A stretch of 64,000 nt of DNA from Lachnospiraceae bacterium. Its GTDB lineage: Bacteria > Bacillota > Clostridia > Lachnospirales > Lachnospiraceae. The notes beneath the pieces are model-generated. The model saw only the letters and a program-made list of their open reading frames with translations, was not told the origin of the DNA and did not search any database. The stretch's first letter is position 1, and each line of letters begins with the position of its first letter. The stretch lies in contig JAFUFL010000009.1 in the NCBI GenBank assembly GCA_017469935.1, forward strand, positions 1 through 64,000. Direction: 5' to 3'. This document shows, piece by piece, positions 41,116 to 50,483 of the stretch. The position numbers and the translations under genes are program-made.

Positions 41116-42801
41116 ATGGCGGAAAAAAAGTGCCGGCCGCATTATAAGGCCGTTATTGTCATTCTTTTGATCATACTGCTTGGCAGCAGCTGCGAACCGG
41201 CCGGGAACACGGATCCGGCAGCGGGGAAGACCGATTCCGGCGCCGAGAAGGCTGCGGAGGAGATTCGGACCGAGGAGGCGGCGGCAGAGGCTGCGCCGGC
41301 GGACGGGATCTATGTGCCGTCCCTCTTCAGAGTTACGGGAGGCACCGGGAAAGTGACCATTACCTGCCCGGAAGTTGCTGTTACGGGGGGAGCGGCCCGG
41401 GCCCGGATCGAACTGAGCAGCCCGCACTATGAGTGGGTGAAGGCAGACGGTGTGCAGTATGATTCGGTAAATGCGCAGGAGGAGAACAGAAAAAACTCTG
41501 TCTTCACGATCCCGGTGCGCCTTGAGGAAGAGATGGTGATCAGCGGGCTGACAACGGCGATGTCCGAGCCCCACGAGATTGAATATACGATCTTCATCAG
41601 CCTTACACAGGAAGAAAAAACGGCGCCGGAAGGCGGGACCGGGCAGCAGGCGCAGGACGAGACGGAAAAAAAGACAGCAGGAACGCAGGCGCCCTCAGAA
41701 CCACCCGCTTTGGAGGGGCTGACTTTCGAGTCCTCTATGGAACCTTCGTATGCGGAGACCTTCGATCTCTACACCTACACTCTGACCGGCGACGGCGAAG
41801 AAGACAGGTACCGCCTCATTGATGTATATGGAAGCGCAAGGTATCTGCTGCTGCCAAAAGACAGCGGGGCGGCCGACCAAGGGAAACAGCAGGAGATGGT
41901 CCGTGCTCTTCCCGCGGACATTATTGTCCTCAAAGCGCCGCTCGATACGATTTATGTGGCGGCGACGTCTTCCATGGCGCTTTTCGACAGGGCGGGCGCC
42001 ATCGGACAGGTCCGGTTTACGGGCACCGGAGAGGACGGGTGGTATATCGAGGCTCCCAAAAAGGCGCTGGCAGACGGCAGCATGCTCTATGCGGGCAAAT
42101 ACAGCGCTCCCGATTATGAACTTCTGGTCTCCTCGGGCTGCGACCTCGCTGTGGAATCTATGATGATCCTTCATACGCCGGAAGTGAAGGAAAAGCTTGA
42201 GGAACTGGGGATCCCTGTTTTTATCGATACATCCAGCAATGAAAACCATCCTCTTGGCAGGACGGAATGGGTGCGGCTGTACGGCGTCCTGACAGGACAT
42301 GAGACGGAGGCAGAGGCGTTCTTTGAAGAACAGAAGCAAAAGTTCGCAGAGACAGAAAACTTTACGGATACAGGCCGTACGGTTGCCTTTTTTTCTGTTT
42401 CTTCCGGCGGGAATGTGATCGTTCGCGCGGCCGACGATTACATTCCGCGCATGATCGAACTTGCCGGCGGACACTACATTTTTAAAGATCTGGCGGGAGA
42501 GAACGGAAACTCCGCTTCCGTACGTCTGACAATGGAGGAGTTCTACAATACGGCGAAGGAGGCGGATTTTCTCATCTACAACGCGACGATTGAAAATCCC
42601 GTGCGCAGTATCTCCGAATTGTGCGCAAGATCCCCGCTTCTCGGCGATTTCAAGGCTGTGCGGGAAGGAAATGTCTGGCAGGTCAGGCGCAGCCTTTACC
42701 AGTCGCCCGACATCGCCGCGCAGATGACAGCGGATCTGCGGCGCATGCTTACCGGCGAAGACGCATCGGAAATGGTATTCCTCGAACAGCTTAAGGAGTA
42801 A
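41116..42801 (+). CDS. ABC transporter substrate-binding lipoprotein with extra N-terminal domain (BtuF/FecB-like)
   Basis: A 561-residue protein. The lipoprotein signal ends ILLGSSC. Residues ~56-155 form a beta-rich domain (DGIYVPSLFRVTGGTGKVTI...TAMSEPHEIEYTIFISL), similar in plan to module A of the two CbiK lipoproteins. After an acidic linker, the periplasmic-binding fold (~200-555) has DIIVLKAPLDTIYVAATSS and GIPVFIDTSSNENHPLGRTEW. The neighbours (cbiF before, permease and ATPase after) favour a corrinoid or related metal-chelate as ligand. Its start directly abuts the cbiF stop. Confidence 0.85.
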   Translation: MAEKKCRPHYKAVIVILLIILLGSSCEPAGNTDPAAGKTDSGAEKAAEEIRTEEAAAEAAPADGIYVPSLFRVTGGTGKVTITCPEVAVTGGAARARIELSSPHYEWVKADGVQYDSVNAQEENRKNSVFTIPVRLEEEMVISGLTTAMSEPHEIEYTIFISLTQEEKTAPEGGTGQQAQDETEKKTAGTQAPSEPPALEGLTFESSMEPSYAETFDLYTYTLTGDGEEDRYRLIDVYGSARYLLLPKDSGAADQGKQQEMVRALPADIIVLKAPLDTIYVAATSSMALFDRAGAIGQVRFTGTGEDGWYIEAPKKALADGSMLYAGKYSAPDYELLVSSGCDLAVESMMILHTPEVKEKLEELGIPVFIDTSSNENHPLGRTEWVRLYGVLTGHETEAEAFFEEQKQKFAETENFTDTGRTVAFFSVSSGGNVIVRAADDYIPRMIELAGGHYIFKDLAGENGNSASVRLTMEEFYNTAKEADFLIYNATIENPVRSISELCARSPLLGDFKAVREGNVWQVRRSLYQSPDIAAQMTADLRRMLTGEDASEMVFLEQLKE

Positions 42802-42815
42802 GGACAGGAACGCGT

Positions 42816-43859
42816 ATGGAAATGGCACAAGGACCGGATCATTCGCGGACGAAGGCGCTGCGGCGGACACGTTACACAGCAGTGTTCGTCACGCTGGCGG
42901 CGGCATTTGTGGTGATGATTCTGTTAAATATCAATACGGGCAGTGTGAATATCCCCGTCGGGCGGATCCTGAAGATCCTTTTTCTGCGGCAGGGGGACGC
43001 AAACGAGGTCAGCATTATCTGGAAGATCCGCATGCCCAGAATCCTGCAGTCCGCGGTGCTCGGAGGCGCACTGGCGCTTTCCGGATTCCTTCTGCAGACC
43101 TTTTTCGGAAACCCGATCGCGGGACCGTTCGTGTTGGGAATCTCTTCCGGCGCCAAGATGTGCGTCGCGATCGTCATGATCCTCCTCATCGGGCGGTTCG
43201 GGGCGGCGTCTTCGTGGGCGCTGATCCTGGCGGCTTTCGCGGGCGCGATGCTCTCAACGGCTTTCATTCTCGCCGTGTCGCGCGCGGTGAGGCACATGGC
43301 AGCCCTTCTGGTCGCCGGAATCATGATCGGATATATCTGCAGCGCCGTAACGGAATTTCTCGTGACCTTTGCGGAGGATTCCGACATTGTCAATCTGCAC
43401 GGCTGGTCGCAGGGGAGCTTTTCCGGCGCGGACTGGAGCGGAACGGGCCTGGCGGCGCTTATAGTGGGTCTCTCTTTTGCCTTCGTATTTCTGCTCGCAA
43501 AACCCATCGGTGCCTACCAGATGGGGGAGGCTTACGCGCAGAGCATGGGGGTCAATATAAGACGGTTTCGAGTGCAGCTGATCATCCTGTCGGGAGTTTT
43601 ATCCGCCTGTGTTACGGCCTTTGCGGGACCTGTTTCTTTTGTGGGGATCGCAGTGCCTTTCCTCGTCAAACGGGCCCTCGGGACATCGAAGCCGCTCGTC
43701 GTGATCCCGGCTGCGTTTCTGGGGGGCGCCGTCTTCTGCATGGTGAGCGATCTGATCGCCCGCACGGCATTCTCGCCCACCGAACTCAATATCAGCACGG
43801 TCACTTCTGTCCTGGGAGCACCGATCGTCATTTATATGCTCATCCGCCGAAGCCGGTAG
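42816..43859 (+). CDS. FecCD/BtuC-family ABC transporter permease
   Basis: A 347-residue integral membrane protein with ~9-10 hydrophobic segments. Family stretches are WKIRMPRILQSAVLGGALALSG, NPIAGPFVLGISSGAKM and FVGIAVPFLVKRALG. BtuC and FecCD members import cobalamin or iron chelates; context favours corrinoid. It follows the binding-protein gene by 14 bases. Confidence 0.9.
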   Translation: MEMAQGPDHSRTKALRRTRYTAVFVTLAAAFVVMILLNINTGSVNIPVGRILKILFLRQGDANEVSIIWKIRMPRILQSAVLGGALALSGFLLQTFFGNPIAGPFVLGISSGAKMCVAIVMILLIGRFGAASSWALILAAFAGAMLSTAFILAVSRAVRHMAALLVAGIMIGYICSAVTEFLVTFAEDSDIVNLHGWSQGSFSGADWSGTGLAALIVGLSFAFVFLLAKPIGAYQMGEAYAQSMGVNIRRFRVQLIILSGVLSACVTAFAGPVSFVGIAVPFLVKRALGTSKPLVVIPAAFLGGAVFCMVSDLIARTAFSPTELNISTVTSVLGAPIVIYMLIRRSR

Positions 43860-43868
43860 AGGCAGCCT

Positions 43869-43903
43869 GCGCAGCGCAAGGGACTCGCGCTGCGAGCCAT
43901 GAA
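43869..43903. repeat. short fragment related to repeat family B
   Basis: GCGCAGCG...GGACTCGCGCTGCGAGCC matches the second hairpin of family B. It lies between the permease and ATPase genes of one operon. Confidence 0.4.
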
Positions 43904-43932
43904 AATAAAGCAGGGAAGGAAATGGCAAGACT

Positions 43933-44739
43933 TTGAATACAAATCATTTACTACTTAACCATCTGGCAGTCGGCTATAATGGCAAAGCGCTGCTGTGCGG
44001 GATTGAGATCGGCGTTAAGCGCGGGGAGATCGTGACGCTGGTCGGGCCGAACGGATCCGGAAAATCCACGATCCTGAAGACCCTGACCCGCCGGCTGACG
44101 CCTGTGGATGGTGAGATCTTCCTTGCAGAGGAGGCTGCTTCGTTAAAAAGACTGGACAGGTTCTCGCCTTCCGAGCTCGCCCGTAAAATGGCGGTCATGC
44201 TGACAGGGCGTCTTCAGACAGAACTGATGACATGTCGGGATGTGGCCGCGATGGGGCGCTATCCCTATACGGGGCGTCTGGGAATCCTTTCGGAGGAAGA
44301 TGAGCGGAAGGTAGAGGAGGCGCTGGCCGCTGTCCACGCGCAGCATCTTGCCGACAGACCCTTCGATGCCGTCAGTGACGGGGAGAGGCAGAGGATCCTT
44401 CTTGCACGCGCGATCTGTCAGGAACCGGAGATCATAGTGCTGGACGAGCCTACTTCTTATCTGGATATCCGTCACAAACTGGAACTGCTCGAAATTCTTT
44501 TCAGGATGTCACGGGAGCAGGGGATCACAGTCGTGATGTCCCTGCACGAGATCGATCTAGCCATGAAACTGTCGGATCGGATCATATGTGTGCGCGACGG
44601 AAAGATTTTCGCGTGCGGAAAACCTTCGGACATCTTAAGCGAGGAGATGATTCGCAGACTCTATGACCTGGATCCGCAGCTGGGAAGGTTTGATATAAAA
44701 ACCGGCAGCCTGGAATTGTCTTTTATGGCAAAAGATTGA
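43933..44739 (+). CDS. ABC transporter ATP-binding protein (BtuD/FecE-like)
   Basis: A 268-residue ATPase with Walker A GPNGSGKST (~37-45), signature VSDGERQRILLARAI, Walker B IIVLDEPTSYLD and switch His in MSLHEID. It completes the importer with the two genes before it. The start appears to be TTG at 43933; a four-codon frame ATGGCAAGACTTTGA (43922-43936) begins nearer the GGAAGGAA site and overlaps the TTG, so coupling through this mini-frame is possible. Confidence 0.9.
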   Translation: MNTNHLLLNHLAVGYNGKALLCGIEIGVKRGEIVTLVGPNGSGKSTILKTLTRRLTPVDGEIFLAEEAASLKRLDRFSPSELARKMAVMLTGRLQTELMTCRDVAAMGRYPYTGRLGILSEEDERKVEEALAAVHAQHLADRPFDAVSDGERQRILLARAICQEPEIIVLDEPTSYLDIRHKLELLEILFRMSREQGITVVMSLHEIDLAMKLSDRIICVRDGKIFACGKPSDILSEEMIRRLYDLDPQLGRFDIKTGSLELSFMAKD

Positions 44740-44756
44740 TCAGGATAATTCTTCTG

Positions 44757-46016
44757 TCATCGATACTGGCGTGGAGTCAGACCGGTATATTTTTTGAAAA
44801 CCTTTGTGAAATAGCTCTGGTCCCGGTATCCGCAGGCAATCGCGATCTCCAGGATCGGATAATCAGTATTGGTGAGAAGGCGCTCCGCCTCCTCAATCCG
44901 AATTCGGTTCAGATGCTCTTTGAAGGTCACACCCGTCACCTGCTTGAACAGCATCGAGAGATAGGAGGGGTTGACGTGAAGCTCCTCAGAAACTTTTGCA
45001 AGAGAGATTTCCTCTGAAAAGTGCCGGGCGATATAGGCGACTGCGTTTTTGACCACCCGGCTGTTGTGCTCCGAAGACTGAAAGAGACTGTCCGTGAAGA
45101 TATCGATATTGTTCTGCAGACTGTAACAGACATCGTAGATGCTTCGTGCATTCATTACCGAAGAGACGAGCTTTCCGTTCAGTTCCAGCAGGAGATTCGG
45201 ATCGGCGCCCCGGCTTATGGACGCCCGGGACAGAAGGGAGCACAGTTCCACGATCCGGTACTTGACATGGCTGATCTCATGTCCCGTATACAGCATGATG
45301 TGTCCGAGAAGAGCGTTGAGAATCTCTCTGGCTTTTTCCGGATTGTTTGCCTTGATCGAGCTGATCAGTTCGTTCTCGAGCTCGATCGGATAATTTCTGT
45401 CATCCCTGGCACCGCTGCTCTTATAAAGCTGAATGGACTCATTGATCTTGGACTGCTGCAGCAGTTTTTCATTGTTGGCAGCGATGATTCCGCGGCTTTC
45501 CACAAGAACACTGCGAAACAGATACCGGAAAAGGACACTGATCTGTTCCGCCATTTCGGGCGTAATGACAGGAATGGCGTTCGCGGACCGGAACAGCTCT
45601 TCCCTGTTTTTTTCAGAAAGATCTCCGGCGGCCGGCAGATCTTCGAAATAGGACGCATCCGCCTCTTCCATAAAAAAAGGTCCGGCGTGCACGGAACCGA
45701 ACTGCAGACCTTTGATCATGATGGGATACACAATGTGGTTAAGGCCGCTGTGACAGCTGAAAATATACGACGCTCCGAAGTCCCTGGACATCTGCCCAGC
45801 GCGGACATGCTCCTGTGCACATCTTTTGGGGGATTTCATGAATTGGACATACTTCCGGCAAAAGTCATATTTTTCTCCACAGGTTATAATTTCTTTACCC
45901 ATGTCGCTGAGCAGCACGACGTTCAGGTTTGTCACGGTATGGAAGGATCTGAGCATTTCCTCGAGATCTTGTTTGGAAATATACTTGAAAAGGTGTTTCG
46001 CATCCATATCTCTCAT
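44757..46016 (-). CDS. PocR-domain AraC-family transcriptional regulator
   Basis: A ~419-residue regulator. The N-terminal PocR sensory domain (~15-165) keeps the family Cys/His pattern: FCRKYVQF, KRCAQEH, FSCHSGLNHIVYPI. A helical middle is followed by a C-terminal AraC helix-turn-helix (IRIEEAERLLTNTDYPILEIAIACGYRDQSYFTKVFKKYTGLTPRQYR). PocR of Salmonella senses 1,2-propanediol and turns on both cob and pdu operons. Here the gene converges on the cob/ABC operon and lies downstream of the TRAP genes on their strand. The start is uncertain: ATG 46016 after AGGAAA, or ATG 46049. Confidence 0.88.
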   Translation of the reverse strand: MRDMDAKHLFKYISKQDLEEMLRSFHTVTNLNVVLLSDMGKEIITCGEKYDFCRKYVQFMKSPKRCAQEHVRAGQMSRDFGASYIFSCHSGLNHIVYPIMIKGLQFGSVHAGPFFMEEADASYFEDLPAAGDLSEKNREELFRSANAIPVITPEMAEQISVLFRYLFRSVLVESRGIIAANNEKLLQQSKINESIQLYKSSGARDDRNYPIELENELISSIKANNPEKAREILNALLGHIMLYTGHEISHVKYRIVELCSLLSRASISRGADPNLLLELNGKLVSSVMNARSIYDVCYSLQNNIDIFTDSLFQSSEHNSRVVKNAVAYIARHFSEEISLAKVSEELHVNPSYLSMLFKQVTGVTFKEHLNRIRIEEAERLLTNTDYPILEIAIACGYRDQSYFTKVFKKYTGLTPRQYR

Positions 46017-46148
46017 TTTCCTGTATCGTTTTCCGAACATTCCGAACAAAGAGTGTGGCAGACCCCGGCATCCGAGGGGATGCCGGAGGTTTGCCGATAC
46101 CGAATCAGATACCGAATCAGAAAGAAAGAACCCTGGCTTTGTCAGTGA

Positions 46149-47444
46149 TCAGTATCCGCACAGTGTGGGGATAAACAGACTGATCTGGGGAATGAAGTTG
46201 ACCATAAGAAGTACAATGATCATGCAGACATAGAAGGGAAGGGCTGCCTTGACGATTTTCTCGATCCGGACACCCGAGACAGCGGAGCCGATGAAGAGGC
46301 AGCTGCCGACAGGAGGAGTCAGAAGACCGATGCCGCAGTTGAGGATCATGATGATGCCAAACTGGACAGCTCCGATGCCGACTGACTGTGCGACGGGGAG
46401 AAGGATCGGGGTCGCGATCAGTATGATGGGTGCCATATCCATGATCATACCCAGGATCAGCAGGATCAGGTTGATCAGAAGGATCAGTACAACGCGGTTG
46501 GAAGTGAGACCGGTGATAAAACCGGCTGCCAGCTCCGGAACATGCAGGTAAGTCAGGCAGTAGCCGAAAATGCTTGAGGTTCCGCACAGGATCAGGACGA
46601 TTGCGAGTGTATCAATGCACTCTCCCAAAACAACCCACAGCTTCTTCCAGTTGAGTTCCCTGTAGACCACCATGCTGACGATCAGGGAGTAGATGACAGC
46701 GATCGCCGCAGACTCTGTGGCGGTGAAAATACCGACGACAACGCCTACCACAACGATCAGGATGGCAAGCAGGGCCCAGATGGACTGACCGAGCTGTTTG
46801 AGAAACACAGACATGGAGAACTTCTCACCCTTGGGGTAGTTGCGCTTCATGGAAAGGATGTAAGCGCCGATCATCAGGGAAATGGCGAGAAGCGCGCCGG
46901 GGAGATAGCCTGCCATGAACAACGCGCCTACGGAGACGCCGCCTGCCGCTGTGGCATAAATGACCATGTTGTGGCTGGGGGGAACGAGCAGACCCTCTAC
47001 CGAGGAGGTGATCGTCACAGCCGTGGAGAAGTCGGCGTCGTAGCCGGCGTCTACCATCATGGGGATCATAAGGTTTCCGATGGAAGCAGTATCTGCTGTC
47101 GCACTTCCTGAAATACCTCCGAAGAAGTAGGAGGCGACGATGTTGACCATGGCCAGGCCGCCGTGCATCCATCCCACGAGGGAATTGGCAAGCTTGATCA
47201 GTTTGTCGGAGATACCGCCGGCGCCCATGATCCCGCCCATCAGGATAAAGAAGGGGACAGCCATCAGTGAGAAGGAGTTGAGACCTTTTACCATCTGCTG
47301 GCAGATGTTGTTGAGAGGAATCCCCAGGTACAGCAGGCACAATGTCGAGGAAATACCGACTGCGTAAGCAATGTGGACACGCAGCAGGATCATGACGAGA
47401 AACGTGCCGATCAAAATAGCAATGGCGGTTGTGTTAACGATCAT
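46149..47444 (-). CDS. TRAP transporter large permease (DctM)
   Basis: A ~431-residue membrane protein with ~12 segments. Conserved DctM stretches are GGISGSATADTASIG and LLVPPSHNMVIYA and the C-terminal GIGLLTPPVGSCLFIGSA. It forms the sodium-driven pore with DctQ. Start ATG 47444 has AAGGAG upstream; the GTG at 47453 overlaps the DctQ stop and is an alternative. Confidence 0.93.
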   Translation of the reverse strand: MIVNTTAIAILIGTFLVMILLRVHIAYAVGISSTLCLLYLGIPLNNICQQMVKGLNSFSLMAVPFFILMGGIMGAGGISDKLIKLANSLVGWMHGGLAMVNIVASYFFGGISGSATADTASIGNLMIPMMVDAGYDADFSTAVTITSSVEGLLVPPSHNMVIYATAAGGVSVGALFMAGYLPGALLAISLMIGAYILSMKRNYPKGEKFSMSVFLKQLGQSIWALLAILIVVVGVVVGIFTATESAAIAVIYSLIVSMVVYRELNWKKLWVVLGECIDTLAIVLILCGTSSIFGYCLTYLHVPELAAGFITGLTSNRVVLILLINLILLILGMIMDMAPIILIATPILLPVAQSVGIGAVQFGIIMILNCGIGLLTPPVGSCLFIGSAVSGVRIEKIVKAALPFYVCMIIVLLMVNFIPQISLFIPTLCGY

Positions 47445-47449
47445 GGATC

Positions 47450-47953
47450 TCACTCTCCTTTCTCACGGATATACTTGACGATAGCATCGATCTGGAACAT
47501 GACCATGGCAATGCCGGAGATCGGAACCGGCGCATACAGCCAGAAGCGGGACAGCCAGGGAAGACTGGTGTAGGTAGCCCTGCTGCCGATCGTAACAGCG
47601 AATTGGAAACCTTCCCATACAAGGACCATGGAGAAGAGCAGGACCAGTACATAAGCGAACAGATCCAGAACGATGACGGCTTTGGGGGGAAGATAGGGAT
47701 CCAGTGAGGTCATGCGGATATGCGTCCCTTTGCGGATCGCAAGCGCGGCACTGAGAAACGCCATATAGATCATGCAGGTCAGGACGATCTCTTCGCTCCA
47801 TGCCGGATCCTTCAGAAACGGGATGTATTTTCCCGCATAACGTCCGAGGACTGCATACGAGGTGATGACTACATCGGCAATAAGAAGCAGTTTGCACAAC
47901 AGCATGACAAATTCATATATTTTATCGAAAATACGCTCGATAGTACCTTCCAT
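47450..47953 (-). CDS. TRAP transporter small permease (DctQ)
   Basis: A 167-residue membrane protein with four segments. WSEEIVLTCMIYMAFLSAALAIRKGTHIRM is spread over the conserved DctQ core (W..E....... and the Arg-Lys-Gly/His turn). It lies between the binding protein and DctM genes. AAAGGAGG precedes the ATG. Confidence 0.92.
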   Translation of the reverse strand: MEGTIERIFDKIYEFVMLLCKLLLIADVVITSYAVLGRYAGKYIPFLKDPAWSEEIVLTCMIYMAFLSAALAIRKGTHIRMTSLDPYLPPKAVIVLDLFAYVLVLLFSMVLVWEGFQFAVTIGSRATYTSLPWLSRFWLYAPVPISGIAMVMFQIDAIVKYIREKGE

Positions 47954-47991
47954 GTTGAATTCCTCCTTTACTTTCTAACTAGCCCGGCCGG

Positions 47992-49008
47992 TTACTTTGC
48001 CATATCGATGATCGCCTGATACTTATCTTCGATCCCGGCAATGAAGGAGCCGTAAAGCTCGGAACAGGCTTCGCGGTAAGGGGTCTTGTCCTCAACCTCG
48101 AGGAAAGTCACGCCCTTGCTCTTAAGTTCTTCCATGGCAGCCGCTTCTTCCTCAACGGAGAGCTCCTGACAGTAGAGCTCTGTCAGCCTTCCCGCTTCCT
48201 GCAGGGCGGTGATCTCTTCCTCCGATAATTTGGCGAGAGCCCGGTCGGAGATGACGATGGATGATGTTGCCAGTGTGTGCTGATCCAGCAGCATATAGGG
48301 TGCCACCTCGTTAAAGGCGTTGGAACCATACTGAGGGATCGGCTGTTCTGCGCCGTCGACAACGCCGGACTGCAGACTCGTATACAGTTCGTTAAAGGAG
48401 ACGACAGTGGGGGAAGCACCAAGAGCCTTCACCATGCCGGTCATGATCTGGTCACTCGAGACACGGATCTTGAGGTTCTTCATATCCTCAATGCCCTTCA
48501 CTTCGCGGTTAAAGAAGAAACTGCGGAAGCCGTCTTCGAGATAAAACAGTCCGTGGACTCCGAGATTGTGATTCTGTGGCTCCGCGAGGATCTCCCTGCC
48601 GAGTTCGGAGTTTGCGTACTTCCAGAAATGCTCACTGCTCTCAAAGATAAAGGGCAGACCCAGGAGAGCGGATGCGTCGCAGCCGTAGTTGCTGAAGGCG
48701 TAGCAGGAGAAACGCGCCATGTCGACGGTTCCGCTGCCGGAGACCATGCCGTCAAGAACGTCGGATTCGCTTCCCAGAACGCCGCTGGCCTGAACGTCGA
48801 TCAGTACGCTTCCGCCGGTCAGCTCTTCCACCTTTTCTTTGAAATAGGCGGCATATTTACCGTCGATGGAATCAATGGCGTTTGTCTCCGAATAGACGAG
48901 GATCGTCGCTCCGTCCCCATTGTTCGCGGCTGTCGTAATACCGAAGATGAAGGCAAAACACAGCACGACGATAATGACTAAAGTAAGAATCATATTTTTT
49001 TTCTTCAT
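47992..49008 (-). CDS. TRAP transporter substrate-binding protein (DctP)
   Basis: A 338-residue extracytoplasmic binding protein. An N-terminal hydrophobic signal/anchor (NMILTLVIIVVLCFAFIFGI) has no lipobox Cys. The DctP fold shows GLFYLEDGFRSFFFNREVKG and the ligand-Arg region NLKIRVSSDQIMTGMVKALGASP, then QSGVVDGAEQPI. Typical ligands are C4-dicarboxylates, sugar acids and other organic acids with a carboxylate; which one cannot be told. Confidence 0.92.
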   Translation of the reverse strand: MKKKNMILTLVIIVVLCFAFIFGITTAANNGDGATILVYSETNAIDSIDGKYAAYFKEKVEELTGGSVLIDVQASGVLGSESDVLDGMVSGSGTVDMARFSCYAFSNYGCDASALLGLPFIFESSEHFWKYANSELGREILAEPQNHNLGVHGLFYLEDGFRSFFFNREVKGIEDMKNLKIRVSSDQIMTGMVKALGASPTVVSFNELYTSLQSGVVDGAEQPIPQYGSNAFNEVAPYMLLDQHTLATSSIVISDRALAKLSEEEITALQEAGRLTELYCQELSVEEEAAAMEELKSKGVTFLEVEDKTPYREACSELYGSFIAGIEDKYQAIIDMAK

Positions 49009-49089
49009 TGTTGCCTCTCTTTCTGTAATGCGGCGCTGTAAGTTATTTTTTTACGCACAGCATCGAGCCCGTTTTGTTGACAGTGGGAT

Positions 49090-50205
49090 TCAATCCTCTC
49101 CTCGGGGATCTTTTTCCGGCTCGCCCATCCAGGCCGCCACACACAGTCCGACATGGACCATTCCCTTGAGGTCTATGTGCTTACGGTCACAGCGGCGGGC
49201 TTCGAATTTGGCCATACCGATGATCTGAATGTCTTTATCGATCGTGTTGGGATAGACGAGACCGTCCATATCGTTCATATCGGGCTGAGACATGTTGAGG
49301 GCACTGAGTCCGTCCAGCCTGGAGAAGGCTTCCAGCAGGTGATCGCCATGCCCGCAGAAATGGGCGCCGCCGCCACCGAATGCGGTAAGGATTTTCTGGT
49401 CAGACTCCATAAAGAATTCTTCGTACATGTCCGGGGGAATATTCGTGCAGGCATCTTCACGGATCATGACGCCGCCTTTGAACAGAAGACCGTAATCAAA
49501 GGAATACTCCGCGTTGCAGTGGGGAAATTCCTGTTTCCAAAGCTGCAGGTACCGGATAAAGGTGTCCGTGATCAGTTCCGTGAAGTCCTTTATCTCATCT
49601 TCCTCATCGTAGACAAGGAGGTAAAACTCACTGCCTATGATCGCCTCGGCCAGGGAGCAGGGACCCTGTGTATCCGGCTGATAGATGTGAAGATACTTTT
49701 CCAGTTTCGGATAGCCGCGGAGGACCTGCTGAAGATGATGGGCGGCGTCAATGCATTTCTGGCCAAGGCCCGAGCGAATGTCAGGGCGCCATCCGTTCCT
49801 GTAATCTTCGTTGAGGTTAAGAATATCGTCCCACTCCAAATGGATGGGAGCGGGCAGGCTGTCCTGTGCCTTGGGCATCATGCGCACTTCGCATCCCAGC
49901 ATGCTGGGGATCAGTCCTGTGCCGTAGTTGGGACGGAAGGAGAGAAGCTCTCCGCCGCCTTCTGTCAGCTGATCGTTTGCCCGAAGGAGCTGCTTGTAGA
50001 TCATTGCATCATAGTCATCGAAAGTATCGTTGAAATATACCTTTTCCCATTCGATGCTGCTGGGGGCAGGTGTTCTTGAAGGTTTAAAATAGCTGACATC
50101 TTTCATCTGGCGTTTGGCGAATCTCCAGTAATCAGCAAGGAGTTTCTCCTCCTGCTCAGCATCGATGCGGCTCTCCAGGTCCTCGAGATATTTTTTGATA
50201 TCCAT
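49090..50205 (-). CDS. UroD-superfamily-like protein
   Basis: A 371-residue soluble protein, first in the TRAP operon. The C-terminal half has GGGGAHFCGHGDHLLEAFSR followed by LDGLSALNMSQPDMNDMD, the layout of the uroporphyrinogen-decarboxylase/methyltransferase superfamily, where the His-x-Cys often binds zinc. The N-terminal half is less familiar. It may demethylate or otherwise process the compound imported by the TRAP system, perhaps with a corrinoid protein, but no corrinoid protein gene is adjacent. AAAGGAGAG precedes the ATG. Confidence 0.65.
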   Translation of the reverse strand: MDIKKYLEDLESRIDAEQEEKLLADYWRFAKRQMKDVSYFKPSRTPAPSSIEWEKVYFNDTFDDYDAMIYKQLLRANDQLTEGGGELLSFRPNYGTGLIPSMLGCEVRMMPKAQDSLPAPIHLEWDDILNLNEDYRNGWRPDIRSGLGQKCIDAAHHLQQVLRGYPKLEKYLHIYQPDTQGPCSLAEAIIGSEFYLLVYDEEDEIKDFTELITDTFIRYLQLWKQEFPHCNAEYSFDYGLLFKGGVMIREDACTNIPPDMYEEFFMESDQKILTAFGGGGAHFCGHGDHLLEAFSRLDGLSALNMSQPDMNDMDGLVYPNTIDKDIQIIGMAKFEARRCDRKHIDLKGMVHVGLCVAAWMGEPEKDPRGED

Positions 50206-50411
50206 TATTCTCTCCTTTTCTAATCCGTAAGTTTTTCTGATCAGTATGTGACAGTGCTTCCGGGATCGGGCTGCCTGTCTGCATGTCCGGGGGGAGGCCG
50301 GCGCCCCTGATGGACCGCTTTCTTTCTTGTTTATATTTTGTGGGAAACCGGGATTCGGAAGTTGATAGAACGGACAAAGTTATTGACAGAATGTTCAGAG
50401 ATACCGGTTAT

Positions 50412-50442
50412 TTGTGTACAAGACCGACGCGTAAACTATAAT
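50412..50442 (+). promoter_or_regulatory. predicted promoter of the second AraC gene
   Basis: TATAAT at 50437-50442 with TTGTGT/TGTACA-like -35 sequence 16-19 bases upstream, in the 278-base gap between divergent starts. The gap also has TTGACA at 50382. No clear operator palindrome is seen. Confidence 0.4.
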
Positions 50443-50483
50443 GATAAGCGAAAGTCTGCCTCAGTCAGGCAGGGAGGTTTTCT

